Assembly (NCBI GenBank): GCA_020161845.1 | Contig: JAIUNK010000001.1 | Span: 186,001-250,000, forward strand | From: Actinomycetota bacterium | GTDB taxonomy: Bacteria; Actinomycetota; Actinomycetes; Actinomycetales; Dermatophilaceae | Direction: 5' to 3' | Length of the DNA: 64,000 nt | Part shown: positions 23,680-31,286 of the stretch, piece after piece | Numbering within the stretch: position 1 is the first letter of the stretch | Layout: the number at the start of each line of letters is the position of its first letter | The notes under the pieces: model-generated | The model's database searches: none | Seen by the model: the letters and a program-made list of their open reading frames with translations, nothing else | Told to the model about the DNA's origin: nothing | Program-made: the position numbers and the translations under genes

Positions 23680-24681
23680 ATGGAACCGATCAGGCTCGTC
23701 GTGCCGCCCCGGCATGCCACCCACGGCGATCGCCGCCGGGCCGGCCACGAGGCGCCCAGGGCGACGGCGCGCGGGGATAGCCGGCCGGGTGGCCCGGCGC
23801 TACGGCGTACCCTCCCCGAACGCCGCCTCGCCGCGGTCGGCGCGTGGTGCCTGGTCGAGCACTTCGGCGACCCCGACACGGACCCTACGCTGCTGGATCC
23901 GCTCGCCTACCCCGAGGTGGGGCTGCTCTCGGTGACCTGGCCGATCGAGGGGCTCATCCGGCGCCGCGACAGCCTCGGCACCGATGTGCTGGTCAGCCAC
24001 GGGCACGTCTGCCTGAGCACCGCCGGCCAGGGCCTCACGCTCGCGGAGTCCGGCGTCGACGATCCGCGCGGGGGGCGGCATGCGCGGCGGTTCCTGCACG
24101 GCGTACGGCTCGCCGCCGCCCTGCCCGCCGCGGTCCGCAGCCGGCCGCCGGAGGTTCAGGAGATCGACGCGCCGCCGGTCGTCAGCTCCCCCACGATGCG
24201 GGCGACGGTGCTGGTGGGGCACCTGGATGGCGAGCACGCCGGACTCGTCTCGCCGGCCCGCGTGCACACCCCGCTGGTGGCCGCGGACATCACCCTGACG
24301 ACGGGGACGGAGCGGCTCCCGCTGGAGCACCGGTACGAGCACGGAGTGCTGCTCCTCGACGGCGAGGTCTCGGTGGACGGGACCCCACTGTCCGTCGGCG
24401 AACTCGCCTATCTGCCGGTCGGGCGGCGCCGGGTCGATCTCGCGACGCTGCCGGGGTGCCAGGTGCTGCTGCTGGGCGGTACGCCGTTCGAGGAGGAGTT
24501 CATCCTCTGGTGGAACCTCGTGGGTTCCTCCCACGAGGAGATCCTGGCCGCACGGCAGGCCTGGGAGCGCGGCGACCCCCGGTTCGGCACCCCGCCGGCC
24601 GGCGCGGACCGGGCGGCCGCACCCCCGATGCCGCCGGTGCGGCTGCGGCCCCGCCGCGGTTCGTTGCGTCGCCGCGGCTGA
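23680..24681 (+). CDS. Pirin-like bicupin lacking most metal ligands
   Basis: This 333-residue protein follows the pirin plan. The N-domain has VGAWCLVEHFGD, then LLSVTWPIEGLIRRRDSLG and CLSTAGQGLTLAESG; the C-domain has VLLLDGEVSV and EEFILWWNLVGSSHEEI. In ordinary pirins the iron ligands are the two histidines of HPHxG, a histidine and a glutamate in HSE/HAE. Here these positions read YPEVG and LAE, so three of four ligands are replaced and an iron-dependent quercetinase-like activity is unlikely. A 40-residue basic N-terminal extension precedes the fold. GGAGG lies 7 bases before the ATG. Confidence 0.8.
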   Translation: MEPIRLVVPPRHATHGDRRRAGHEAPRATARGDSRPGGPALRRTLPERRLAAVGAWCLVEHFGDPDTDPTLLDPLAYPEVGLLSVTWPIEGLIRRRDSLGTDVLVSHGHVCLSTAGQGLTLAESGVDDPRGGRHARRFLHGVRLAAALPAAVRSRPPEVQEIDAPPVVSSPTMRATVLVGHLDGEHAGLVSPARVHTPLVAADITLTTGTERLPLEHRYEHGVLLLDGEVSVDGTPLSVGELAYLPVGRRRVDLATLPGCQVLLLGGTPFEEEFILWWNLVGSSHEEILAARQAWERGDPRFGTPPAGADRAAAPPMPPVRLRPRRGSLRRRG

Positions 24682-24716
24682 GATCCACCGCCGCCGCCGC
24701 GGCTGAGATCCACCGC
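24671..24716. repeat. Direct repeat across the pirin stop codon
   Basis: The 21-mer whose last 20 bases are ccgcggctgagatccaccgc occurs twice, at 24671 and 24696, 25 bp apart. The pirin TGA lies in the first copy. Like the duplication at 2941 it straddles a stop codon. Confidence 0.8.
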
Positions 24717-24749
24717 AGCACCGGGACCGAACCAGGCGACAATGGGCGC

Positions 24750-25562
24750 ATGACCGACGAGCTCCTCCCCCCACCCCCGATCACCCTGACGATCGCGGGG
24801 TCCGAGTCCACCGGCGGCGCGGGCGCCCAGGCGGACCTCAAGACCTTCCAACAGCTGGGTACGTTCGGCATGGTGGCCCTCACCTGCATCGTCAGCTTCG
24901 ACCCCAAGGCCGACTGGGGCCATCGGTTCGTCCCGATCGAGCCGCAGATCATCGCCGACCAGCTCGAGGCGCAGCTGGCCTGCTACGACGTACAGACCGT
25001 GAAGATCGGCATGCTCGGCACCCCGGCGACGATCGAGGCGGTCGCGGGCGTGCTGCGGTCGAAGTCCTGGCGGAACGTGGTGCTGGACCCGGTGCTGATC
25101 TGCAAGGGCCAGGAGCCCGGCGCCGCGCTCGACACGGACACCGCGCTGACCGAGCAAATCCTGCCGCTGGCGACGTTCGTCACGCCCAACCAGTTCGAGG
25201 CGATGACGCTGTCGGGGATGGCTGCGATCGAGACCGAGGAGCAGCTCGCCGAGGCGGCCCGGCGGATCCATGACCGGTGTGGCGCCGCGGTGCTGGCCAA
25301 GGGCGGGGTACGACTCGCCGGGCCCGACGCGGTCGACGTCTTCTACGACGGCAGCACGCTGGAGGTGCTGCGCCAGCCCAAGGTCGGCGAGCACGCCGTC
25401 AGCGGCGCGGGCTGCTCGCTCGCGGCGGCGGTGACCGCCGAGCTCGCCAAGGGCGCGAGCCCGCTGGAGGCGGCCCGGCGCGCCAAGGCGTTCGTCACTG
25501 CAGGCATTCGGGCCCGGGTGCACGGCGGGGCGCCGTTCGACGCCCTGTGGCAAGGCGCCTGA
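24750..25562 (+). CDS. pdxK: Pyridoxine/pyridoxal kinase (ThiD-like branch)
   Basis: This 270-residue ribokinase-fold enzyme phosphorylates B6 vitamers. LTIAGSESTGGAGAQADLKT and QQLGTFGMVALTCIVSFDP match the PdxK branch found in Bacillus and actinobacteria, related to but distinct from ThiD. VLDPVLICKG, TPNQFEAMTLSG and the C-terminal anion-hole region GEHAVSGAGCSLAAAVTAEL complete the signatures; GAGC stands where GTGD or GAGC is expected, as in this cysteine-using branch. It lies 68 bases after the pirin gene. Confidence 0.88.
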   Translation: MTDELLPPPPITLTIAGSESTGGAGAQADLKTFQQLGTFGMVALTCIVSFDPKADWGHRFVPIEPQIIADQLEAQLACYDVQTVKIGMLGTPATIEAVAGVLRSKSWRNVVLDPVLICKGQEPGAALDTDTALTEQILPLATFVTPNQFEAMTLSGMAAIETEEQLAEAARRIHDRCGAAVLAKGGVRLAGPDAVDVFYDGSTLEVLRQPKVGEHAVSGAGCSLAAAVTAELAKGASPLEAARRAKAFVTAGIRARVHGGAPFDALWQGA

Positions 25563-25586
25563 GGGGCTGGTCCGTAGGCACCGCCC

Positions 25587-25832
25587 TCAGCCGGCGTCCC
25601 GCGCCTGCGCGATGGACAGCGCGAGGCGAGTGGCGACGGCATCGGTGGGCTCCGCGTCATAGACGGCGAGCATGCCGATCGCCACCTCGGCCAGGGCGGC
25701 GAACGCGAGGGTCCGCTGGGTCTCGCTCTCGAAGCTGGCCAGCATCACTTCGGCCGCCTCCAGGTCACCGCGTGCGCGGGCGGCCACGAAGGCTGCCGCC
25801 CGCTGCACACAGTCATTGAGCGCGGAGGGCAT
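25587..25832 (-). CDS. Small uncharacterised helical protein (81 aa)
   Basis: The ATG shares one base with the stop of the superoxide dismutase gene (TGATG), so the two are translationally coupled. The product is predicted all-helical and alanine-rich (AAAFVAARARGDLEAAEVML, then LAFAALAEVAIGMLAVYDA). No membrane segment or metal motif is evident. The operon position suggests a function linked to oxidative stress, but nothing in the sequence shows it. Confidence 0.6.
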   Translation of the reverse strand: MPSALNDCVQRAAAFVAARARGDLEAAEVMLASFESETQRTLAFAALAEVAIGMLAVYDAEPTDAVATRLALSIAQARDAG

Positions 25833-26428
25833 CAGGAGCCCTTGGCCGCCGTCAACCGCGCCGAGACATCGGTCCAGTTGATCAGGTCCCACAGCTTGGC
25901 GATGTAGTCCGGCTTCACGTTCTTGTACTGCAGGTAGTACGCGTGTTCCCAGGAGTCGAAGACCAGCACCGGCGTCGAGCCGATACCGACGTTGCCCTGG
26001 TGGTCGTAGACCTGGGTGATGATGAGCTGCTGCGCCAGCGGCTCCCACGCCAGCACGCCCCAGCCGGAGCCCTGCGTCGTCGCCGTGGCCGTGGTCAGCT
26101 GCTTCTTGAACTTGTCGAAGGAGCCGAAGTCCCGGTCGATGAGGGTGGCCAGCTCGCCCTCGGGCTTGTCACCACCGTCCGGGGACAGATTGGTCCAGAA
26201 CATCGTGTGCAGCACGTGCCCCGACAGGTTGAAGGCCAGCGTCTTCTCCAGGCCCATCAGGCCACCGAGGGCATCCTTGTCCCGGGCGTCCGCGATCTGC
26301 TCGAGGGTGTCATTGGCCCCCTTGACATAGGCCGCATGGTGCTTGTCGTGGTGCAGCTCCAGGATCTGGCCGCTCATCGCGGGCTCCAGGGCGGCGTAGT
26401 CGTAGGGCAGGTCGGGAAGCGTGTACAT
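25832..26428 (-). CDS. Superoxide dismutase, Fe/Mn family
   Basis: This 198-residue enzyme dismutes superoxide to oxygen and hydrogen peroxide. The four metal ligands are all visible: first histidine of [12 protein letters not shown] (residue 26), histidine of LHTMFW, and Asp and His of [21 protein letters not shown] and the overall sequence are close to the actinomycete iron-type SodF, but Fe versus Mn cannot be decided by eye. GGAGG precedes the ATG. A perfect inverted repeat 18 bases upstream is a likely operator. Confidence 0.95.
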   Translation of the reverse strand: MYTLPDLPYDYAALEPAMSGQILELHHDKHHAAYVKGANDTLEQIADARDKDALGGLMGLEKTLAFNLSGHVLHTMFWTNLSPDGGDKPEGELATLIDRDFGSFDKFKKQLTTATATTQGSGWGVLAWEPLAQQLIITQVYDHQGNVGIGSTPVLVFDSWEHAYYLQYKNVKPDYIAKLWDLINWTDVSARLTAAKGS

Positions 26429-26445
26429 GGCTCATCCTCCTCGCT

Positions 26446-26466
26446 TATTGCGAACTCCTCGCAATA
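26446..26466. promoter_or_regulatory. Nur-box-like inverted repeat upstream of superoxide dismutase
   Basis: TATTGCGA-ACTCC-TCGCAATA has perfect 8-bp arms and a 5-bp spacer. Streptomyces Nur, a nickel-responsive Fur-family repressor of iron superoxide dismutase, binds TTGCAA-N5-TTGCAA-type sites, and this repeat has the same TTGC-(n)-GCAA geometry. The location, 18 bases before the start codon, fits repression. Confidence 0.6.
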
Positions 26467-26496
26467 GTGGCCACTGTAGTCCTGACCCCCTTTAGG

Positions 26497-26582
26497 TGTG
26501 GCGAAGAGCGGTGCCGGCACCGCCCTTCGCCACAGTTAAGCGTCTACGCCGGTTGACCTACGCGACGCCGTACGCCGCAGCC
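26497..26582. repeat. Palindromic element family B, copy 1, with extended repeat
   Basis: A 38-bp near-perfect palindrome (TGTGGCGAAGAGCGGTGCC and its complement, one mismatch, 26497-26534) is followed by CAGTTAAGCGTCT and CGCGACGCCGTACGCCGCAG. The whole 86-bp block recurs at 27270. It includes a copy of the last codons of the gene at 27337 (antisense). Confidence 0.9.
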
Positions 26583-27237
26583 CGGCGGCAAGACCACGCT
26601 GGTGAGCCTGCTGCTGGGGCTGTACCGGCCGCAGCACGGACGCATCCTGGTCGGTGGCGTGGACCTGGCCGACCTGCCCCTGGCGCAGGTCCGCCGCGGG
26701 GTGGGCGTCGTCTTCCAGGACCCCTCGCTGTTCAGCGGGACGATCGCCGAGAACATCGCCTACGCCCGCCCGAACGCCGGCCGCGAGGAGGTCCGCGCGG
26801 CGGCCGAGCGGGCCAATGCCCACCCCTTCGTGGCGCGCTTCGCCGACGGCTACGACGCGCTGATCGGCGAGCGCGGGCTGAAGTTGTCGGGGGGCCAGAA
26901 GCAGCGGATCGCGGTGGCCCGGGCCATCCTCAAGGACGCGCCGGTGCTGGTGCTGGACGAGGCGACCAGTTCGCTGGACTCCAAGTCGGAGCGTCAGGTG
27001 CAGGCCGGGCTCGAGGCGTTGATGCGGGATCGGACGACGCTGATCATCGCCCACCGGCTCTCCACGATCAGCGCCGTCGACACGATCGTGACGCTGCGCG
27101 ACGGCCGGGTCGATGAGATCGGCAGCCCGCAGGATCTGGCCGAGTCGGGCGGCATCTACGCCCAGCTGCTGGCGTTGCAGGAGTCCGGGACCCGGCGGGA
27201 TCGGCGCCGGCTCGCGGCGTACGACATCACCGGCTGA
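26583..27237 (+). pseudogene. ABC exporter ATPase domain, 5'-truncated
   Basis: The open frame starts inside the Walker A motif (PGGKTTLVSLLLGLYRP) and runs to the normal C-terminus. Q-loop VVFQDPSLFSG, signature LSGGQKQRIAVARAIL, Walker B VLVLDEATSSLD and switch AHRLST are intact. The transmembrane domain and the first half of Walker A are missing, replaced by the family B repeat. No ribosome site precedes the internal GTG at 26602. The pattern is that of an MsbA/MDR-like exporter fragment (about 215 residues), and it cannot work as an exporter. Confidence 0.82.
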
Positions 27238-27269
27238 GCGGCGTCCCCGTGTCGCGTCCCCCGATTAGG

Positions 27270-27362
27270 TGTGGCGAAGGGCGGTGCCGGCACCGCCTTT
27301 CGCCACAGTTAAGCGTCTGCGCCGGGCTCGGCGGACCTACGCGACGCCGTACGCCGCAGCCC
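27270..27362. repeat. Palindromic element family B, copy 2, with extended repeat
   Basis: A 38-bp palindrome at 27270-27307 (TGTGGCGAAGGGCGGTGCC arm, one mismatch). The shared block continues into the last codons of the DUF559 gene (stop at 27337-27339) up to CCGCAGC. It flanks the ABC fragment on its right side, in the same orientation as copy 1. Confidence 0.9.
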
Positions 27363-28359
27363 CGGCGCGCAGACTCAGGCCCCGGGCGACCTGATCCAGG
27401 AAGGCGTCCGGCGCCAACCGCAGACCCACCACCGGAATGCGCAGGACGGCCCGCCGGGTGAGCGTCACCTCGTTCTGCCGCAGGGCGTCGGCCACCGGGT
27501 TGAGCGCCAGCGCGTGGTGCCCGCCGTCGATCTCGACGACCAGACCGACGTCGGCCCACTCCACGTCCAGATAGACCCGGCCCCCGCGCAGCGTCTTGAC
27601 CTGCTGACGGGTCGGCTCCGGGAGACCCCGGCGTCGGCACCACCTGGCGAAGTCGAGCTCGCCGAGGGAGTGTGCGCCGTCGCAGACATCGCGCAGCACC
27701 GCGTCGAGGAAGGCGCGGCGCGGGCTGCGGCGTACCGTCCGCCACGCCGCCAGGAGGCGATCGGGTGCGACCAGGCGTTGCTGTACGGCGAGGCAGATGA
27801 GCAGGGCGGCCTGCCGGTCGGACCCGGCCCACTGCGCGGCGTGAAGGGTCGCCCATTCGGGCCGTACCCGGGGGATGCCGACCGGCACCGTGGCGGCCGG
27901 CGTGCGTCGCCGGGCGCGTACGCCGGGCAGCGGGTGGATGTGGTTGCCGAGCGGCACCGAGACGTCGATGCCGTCGAGTCCATAACCGGTCATCCCCGCC
28001 GCGACCAGCGCGGCAGCGCCGTCCAATACCGCGCCCGGCCCGCTCTCCCAGACCGCCTGCCACAAGATCCCCCGGCCCTGCACGGGTCCGCCGGACACCA
28101 CGACCGTGTGGCGCCCGGCGAGGCGCCATCGGCCGGCCAGGACCTCGCGGCGGACGTCCTCCTTGGTCACGCCCAACGCGCGCAATTCGCGCCGGTGCAC
28201 CACCCCGTCGGCCGCGGTGCCGGACTCGGCGATGGCCGCGGCGCGGGCCGCTCGCCGGTCCGCAGGGCTGCGTCGGCGCCGGGGTGCTGACGTGGGTGCC
28301 GGTGAGGGTGCCTGTGTCGGTGCCGGTGCCTGTGCCTGTGCCGGTGCTGACTCGATCAC
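27337..28359 (-). CDS. AbiEi-like / DUF559 nuclease-fold protein
   Basis: This 340-residue protein has a proline/alanine repeat N-terminus (APAPTQAPSPAP), then an AbiEi-antitoxin-like winged-helix region (about 45-110, GVVHRRELRALGVTKEDVRR). Its C-terminal restriction-like fold of the DUF559/Vsr type carries LDVEWADVGLVVEIDGGHH and RQNEVTLTRRAVLRIPV. Such proteins are numerous in actinobacteria and lack a proven function. Nuclease activity or a defence role is inferred only from the fold. The GTG start MIESAPAQ is uncertain because of the low-complexity beginning. The last codons lie in a family B repeat. Confidence 0.72.
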   Translation of the reverse strand: MIESAPAQAQAPAPTQAPSPAPTSAPRRRRSPADRRAARAAAIAESGTAADGVVHRRELRALGVTKEDVRREVLAGRWRLAGRHTVVVSGGPVQGRGILWQAVWESGPGAVLDGAAALVAAGMTGYGLDGIDVSVPLGNHIHPLPGVRARRRTPAATVPVGIPRVRPEWATLHAAQWAGSDRQAALLICLAVQQRLVAPDRLLAAWRTVRRSPRRAFLDAVLRDVCDGAHSLGELDFARWCRRRGLPEPTRQQVKTLRGGRVYLDVEWADVGLVVEIDGGHHALALNPVADALRQNEVTLTRRAVLRIPVVGLRLAPDAFLDQVARGLSLRAGAAAYGVA

Positions 28360-28505
28360 CGGACGAGGCTGGCATGTGTGGGTGCACTGGCTAGGGCGCT
28401 GTCGTGGGATTGGGGATGGCGGTGCCGGGCCGCTGGGGGTGTGGACGGCCCGCAGGTGCGTGCGAGCGAGGTGCGTGCGGGAGAGGTGCGCCGGGGTCCC
28501 TGCCC

Positions 28506-28553
28506 TTAACTGCGGCGAAGTGCGGTGCCGGCACCGCCTCTCGCCACAGTTAA
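28506..28553. repeat. Palindromic element family B, copy 3
   Basis: A 48-bp inverted repeat with outer arms TTAACTG/CAGTTAA and the shared centre GCGGTGCCGGCACCGC; a few mismatches in between. It lies between the DUF559 gene and the phosphorylase gene. It lacks the long extension of copies 1 and 2. Confidence 0.88.
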
Positions 28554-28581
28554 CGGGTGCCAGAGTGGCCGGGTGAGCCTG

Positions 28582-29502
28582 ATGTCCGAACCCGACAGGC
28601 CTGCCGCTGCGCCGAGCGGCCCACCCGATGAGGGGGTGTGCCCGCTGCTGGAGTACGACCCCGACCCGAGCGACGTCGTCACGACCGCCCTGGCCGCGGC
28701 GAGCACCTCACCGCGCGCCGCGGTGGCCCCGCGAGCCGTGTTCGCCTTTCTCGGGGGGACCACCCAACGCTGGGCGCAGGAGCACGGGTTTGAGCGCGTC
28801 ACCAGCGTCAAGCTGCTGAATCAGCGCTGCCCGGTCTTCGTCGGCCAGCACCCCGGCAAGCACCCCGACGGGCACCCCCGCAAGCAAACCGACGGACACC
28901 CCGGCGGGCAAACCGGCGAGTCCGGCGACACCGCGGTCACCCTCGTCGAGATGCCCCTGGGGGCACCGGCCGCGGCGATCGTCGCGGATGACCTGTTCCG
29001 GCTGGGCGTCTGCGTCGCGGTGGCCGTGGGCTCCTGCGGCGGGCTGGTCCACCTCGACGAGGGCGGTTTCGTCCTGCCGACCAGGGCGCTGCGGGACGAA
29101 GGGACGTCGTGGCATTACGCACCGCCGACGCGGTGGATCGCCACCGACCCCGACGTACGGGCCGCGATCGCCGCGGCCTGCGACGAAGCCGGGTACCCCG
29201 CGGTGGCCGCCCCGACCTGGACCACCGACGCCCTGTTCCGGGAGACCGCCGCCAAGGTGGCGACACGGCGCGCCGAAGGCTGCCTCGTCGTGGAGATGGA
29301 GTGCGCGGCCCTGGCCGCCGTCGCGCGGCATCGTGGGGCGCGGTTCGCCCAGCTCCTGTTCACCGCGGACACCCTGGCGGGCGGGACGCACGACGTCCGC
29401 GGCATGGGGCGCTCGGTGCACGCGATCGCCCTCGGCATCGCCCTCGACGCGGCCGTGGCGGCGCCCCTCGACGGCGAGTGCGCCAGGCAGCCCTCCGCGT
29501 AG
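28582..29502 (+). CDS. Nucleoside phosphorylase-like protein
   Basis: This 306-residue protein of the PNP/UDP phosphorylase superfamily has FAFLGGTTQRWAQEHG near the start, CVAVAVGSCGGL (glycine-rich phosphate-site strand), and LVVEMECAALAAVARHRGA, the family's purine/ribose-contact motif. It cleaves or forms nucleosides with phosphate, or acts on a methylthio-nucleoside; the substrate is not deducible. A low-complexity H/P/G/K/D-rich insert (GKHPDGHPRKQTDGHPGG) occupies about residues 95-115 and comes from a repeat in the DNA. A GTG three codons upstream is an alternative start. Confidence 0.75.
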   Translation: MSEPDRPAAAPSGPPDEGVCPLLEYDPDPSDVVTTALAAASTSPRAAVAPRAVFAFLGGTTQRWAQEHGFERVTSVKLLNQRCPVFVGQHPGKHPDGHPRKQTDGHPGGQTGESGDTAVTLVEMPLGAPAAAIVADDLFRLGVCVAVAVGSCGGLVHLDEGGFVLPTRALRDEGTSWHYAPPTRWIATDPDVRAAIAAACDEAGYPAVAAPTWTTDALFRETAAKVATRRAEGCLVVEMECAALAAVARHRGARFAQLLFTADTLAGGTHDVRGMGRSVHAIALGIALDAAVAAPLDGECARQPSA

Positions 29503-29541
29503 CCTGTGCCGCATCACCCCACCCACCACCAGGAGGCTGAG

Positions 29542-30045
29542 ATGCCGTTCGTCGCCGATCCGACCGGGCCCGCGATCCAGGATTTCTATCCCGACGAGGT
29601 CGCCCAGTGCTACGGCTGCGGCAAGGACAACGCGGCCGGGCACCAGCTCAAGACGTATTGGGATGGCGACGGCACGATCACCCGCTACACGCCACGCCCG
29701 GAGCACACAGCGATCCGGGGGTTCGTCTACGGCGGCCTGCTCGCCTCGCTGATCGATTGCGCCGGCACCGGCTCGGCCGCGGGCGCCGGTTATCGGGCCG
29801 TGGGTCGCGAGATCGGGGACCCCGACGACACGGCGCCTCCGCTGCGCTACGTGACGGCCAATCTGACCGTCGACTATCTGGCACCCACCCCGCTCGGCGT
29901 CGAGCTCGTCCTGCGCGGCACCATCGAGGAGGTCAAGGGCCGCAAGGTCGTGGTCGTCGAGGAGGTCTACGCCGGGGAGACTCTGGTCGCCCGCGGGCGG
30001 GTCGTCGCGGTGCAGATGCCCGCCTCGATGGAGACCGCCGGCTGA
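29542..30045 (+). CDS. PaaI-family hotdog thioesterase
   Basis: This 167-residue hotdog-fold protein has AGGAGG upstream of the ATG. CYGCGKDNAAGHQLKTYW is the N-terminal signature of PaaI-like acyl-CoA thioesterases; the catalytic loop region reads RGFVYGGLLASLIDCAGTG, followed by LTVDYLAPTPLGVELVLRG. It hydrolyses an acyl-CoA, probably a small or aromatic one. It begins 39 bases after the phosphorylase gene and may be co-transcribed with it. Confidence 0.85.
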   Translation: MPFVADPTGPAIQDFYPDEVAQCYGCGKDNAAGHQLKTYWDGDGTITRYTPRPEHTAIRGFVYGGLLASLIDCAGTGSAAGAGYRAVGREIGDPDDTAPPLRYVTANLTVDYLAPTPLGVELVLRGTIEEVKGRKVVVVEEVYAGETLVARGRVVAVQMPASMETAG

Positions 30046-30258
30046 CCGAGTTCGTGACCGTGCCGCCAGGCTGGGCGGACGAGCTTCGTACCGTGAACGG
30101 CGTATAACAACTGACCTAAAGTCGGTTCGACACCCTCGAAGGTCTAGGACCGACGTCCGACGGCGTCGCGCCCTTGCCCATCGAGCCTACGGTGGAGGCT
30201 CGGGCGCCCCGATCGCGTGAGCGGGGTCGCCATCGGGGACCAGGGTCAGGGGCAGACA

Positions 30259-30474
30259 ATGGTGGAGCGGGTCAGACGCGGTCTGGCGGTTCTTTTCTTG
30301 GTTTCGGCGCTTATCGCGGCGGTCTTGGTCCCGGTGCGGGGCATCACGCCCGTGCCGGGTCTGCTGTTCCTGACCCTCTTCCTGGTGGCCGTCGCGGCCA
30401 AACCGGAGCCCGGCGCGCAGGACCGCCGCACCCAGGAGCGCACCTGGAACCGCGAGGGCGACCGCGCCGCCTGA
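30259..30474 (+). CDS. Small membrane protein (71 aa)
   Basis: The ATG at 30259 follows a purine-rich AGGGGCAG. Two hydrophobic segments (VLFLVSALIAAVLVPV and LLFLTLFLVAVAA) end in a hydrophilic, charged tail (RRTQERTWNREGD). No family recognised. It is preceded by a 213-bp gap containing GACCTAAAGTCGGTTC, an interesting half-palindromic word whose meaning is unknown. It converges with the SDR gene. Confidence 0.55.
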   Translation: MVERVRRGLAVLFLVSALIAAVLVPVRGITPVPGLLFLTLFLVAVAAKPEPGAQDRRTQERTWNREGDRAA

Positions 30475-30494
30475 GCCCGGGCGAGCCTGCCCCC

Positions 30495-31286
30495 TTACAA
30501 CCCGACGCTGCCCTGCATGATGCCGCCGTCGACGACCAGCGTGGTGGCGGTCATGTACGACGCGGCGTCGCTGGCCACGAACACGACGGCGGCGGCGATC
30601 TCCTCCGGGGCGGCGACCCGGCCCATCGGGATGGCGGCGTTCAATGCCGCAGTCTTGGCCGGATCTGCCATGGTCGAGGCGTTGATCGGGGTGTCCACGG
30701 CGCCGGGCGCGACGCCGACCATCCGAATGCCATGGGCCCCCAGCTCGACCCCCGCCGTACGGGTCAGCATCCGCATCCCGCCCTTGGCCACGCAGTACGC
30801 CGTGTTGCCCGGCATCGGCCAGTCCTCGTGGACCGAGGACAGATTGACGATCACCCCGCCGCCGCCCTGCGCCACGAACTGCCGCGCGGCGGCCTGCGCC
30901 CCGAAGTAGGCCCCCTTCAGGTCGATGCCCAGCACCCGGTCGAAGTCGGCCTCGGTCGTCTCCAGCAGGGACTGCCGGGTCTCGATGCCGGCGTTGTTGA
31001 CGAAGGCGTCCACCCGCCCGTACCGCTGGACGGCGGTCGCCACCAGGTCGTTCAGCCGGTCCACGACCGAGATGTCGTCGTGTACGGCGATGGCGTGCCC
31101 ACCGGCCGCCTCGATCTCGGCGACGATCTCGTCGTTGAGTTCGGGGTGGACGACGTAGTCGATGACGACATTGGCACCGGCCGCGCCGCACGCTCGGGCG
31201 ATCGCGGCGCCGATGCCGGTGTTGCCGCCGGTCACCACGACGGTCTTGCCCTGCAGGGCGCCCTGCGGCCGGTTCTGGTCAGTCAT
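30495..31286 (-). CDS. Short-chain dehydrogenase/reductase
   Basis: This 263-residue classical SDR, similar to glucose 1-dehydrogenase-type enzymes, has the cofactor motif TVVVTGGNTGIGAAIARA near residue 15. NNAG follows at about 97, the catalytic serine in NLSSVHEDW and the Tyr/Lys pair in TAYCVAKGG. The C-terminus ends in VDGGIMQGSVGL. It oxidises a sugar or alcohol with NAD(P). The start overlaps the glucosidase stop (ATGA), so the two act in one transcript and possibly on the same sugar substrate. Confidence 0.88.
   Translation of the reverse strand: MTDQNRPQGALQGKTVVVTGGNTGIGAAIARACGAAGANVVIDYVVHPELNDEIVAEIEAAGGHAIAVHDDISVVDRLNDLVATAVQRYGRVDAFVNNAGIETRQSLLETTEADFDRVLGIDLKGAYFGAQAAARQFVAQGGGGVIVNLSSVHEDWPMPGNTAYCVAKGGMRMLTRTAGVELGAHGIRMVGVAPGAVDTPINASTMADPAKTAALNAAIPMGRVAAPEEIAAAVVFVASDAASYMTATTLVVDGGIMQGSVGL

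Noticed and set aside
30100-30150. GACCTAAAGTCGGTTC considered as a DosR/DevR-like box
   Set aside because: It lacks the required GGGAC...GTCCC symmetry, and no hypoxia-type genes follow.
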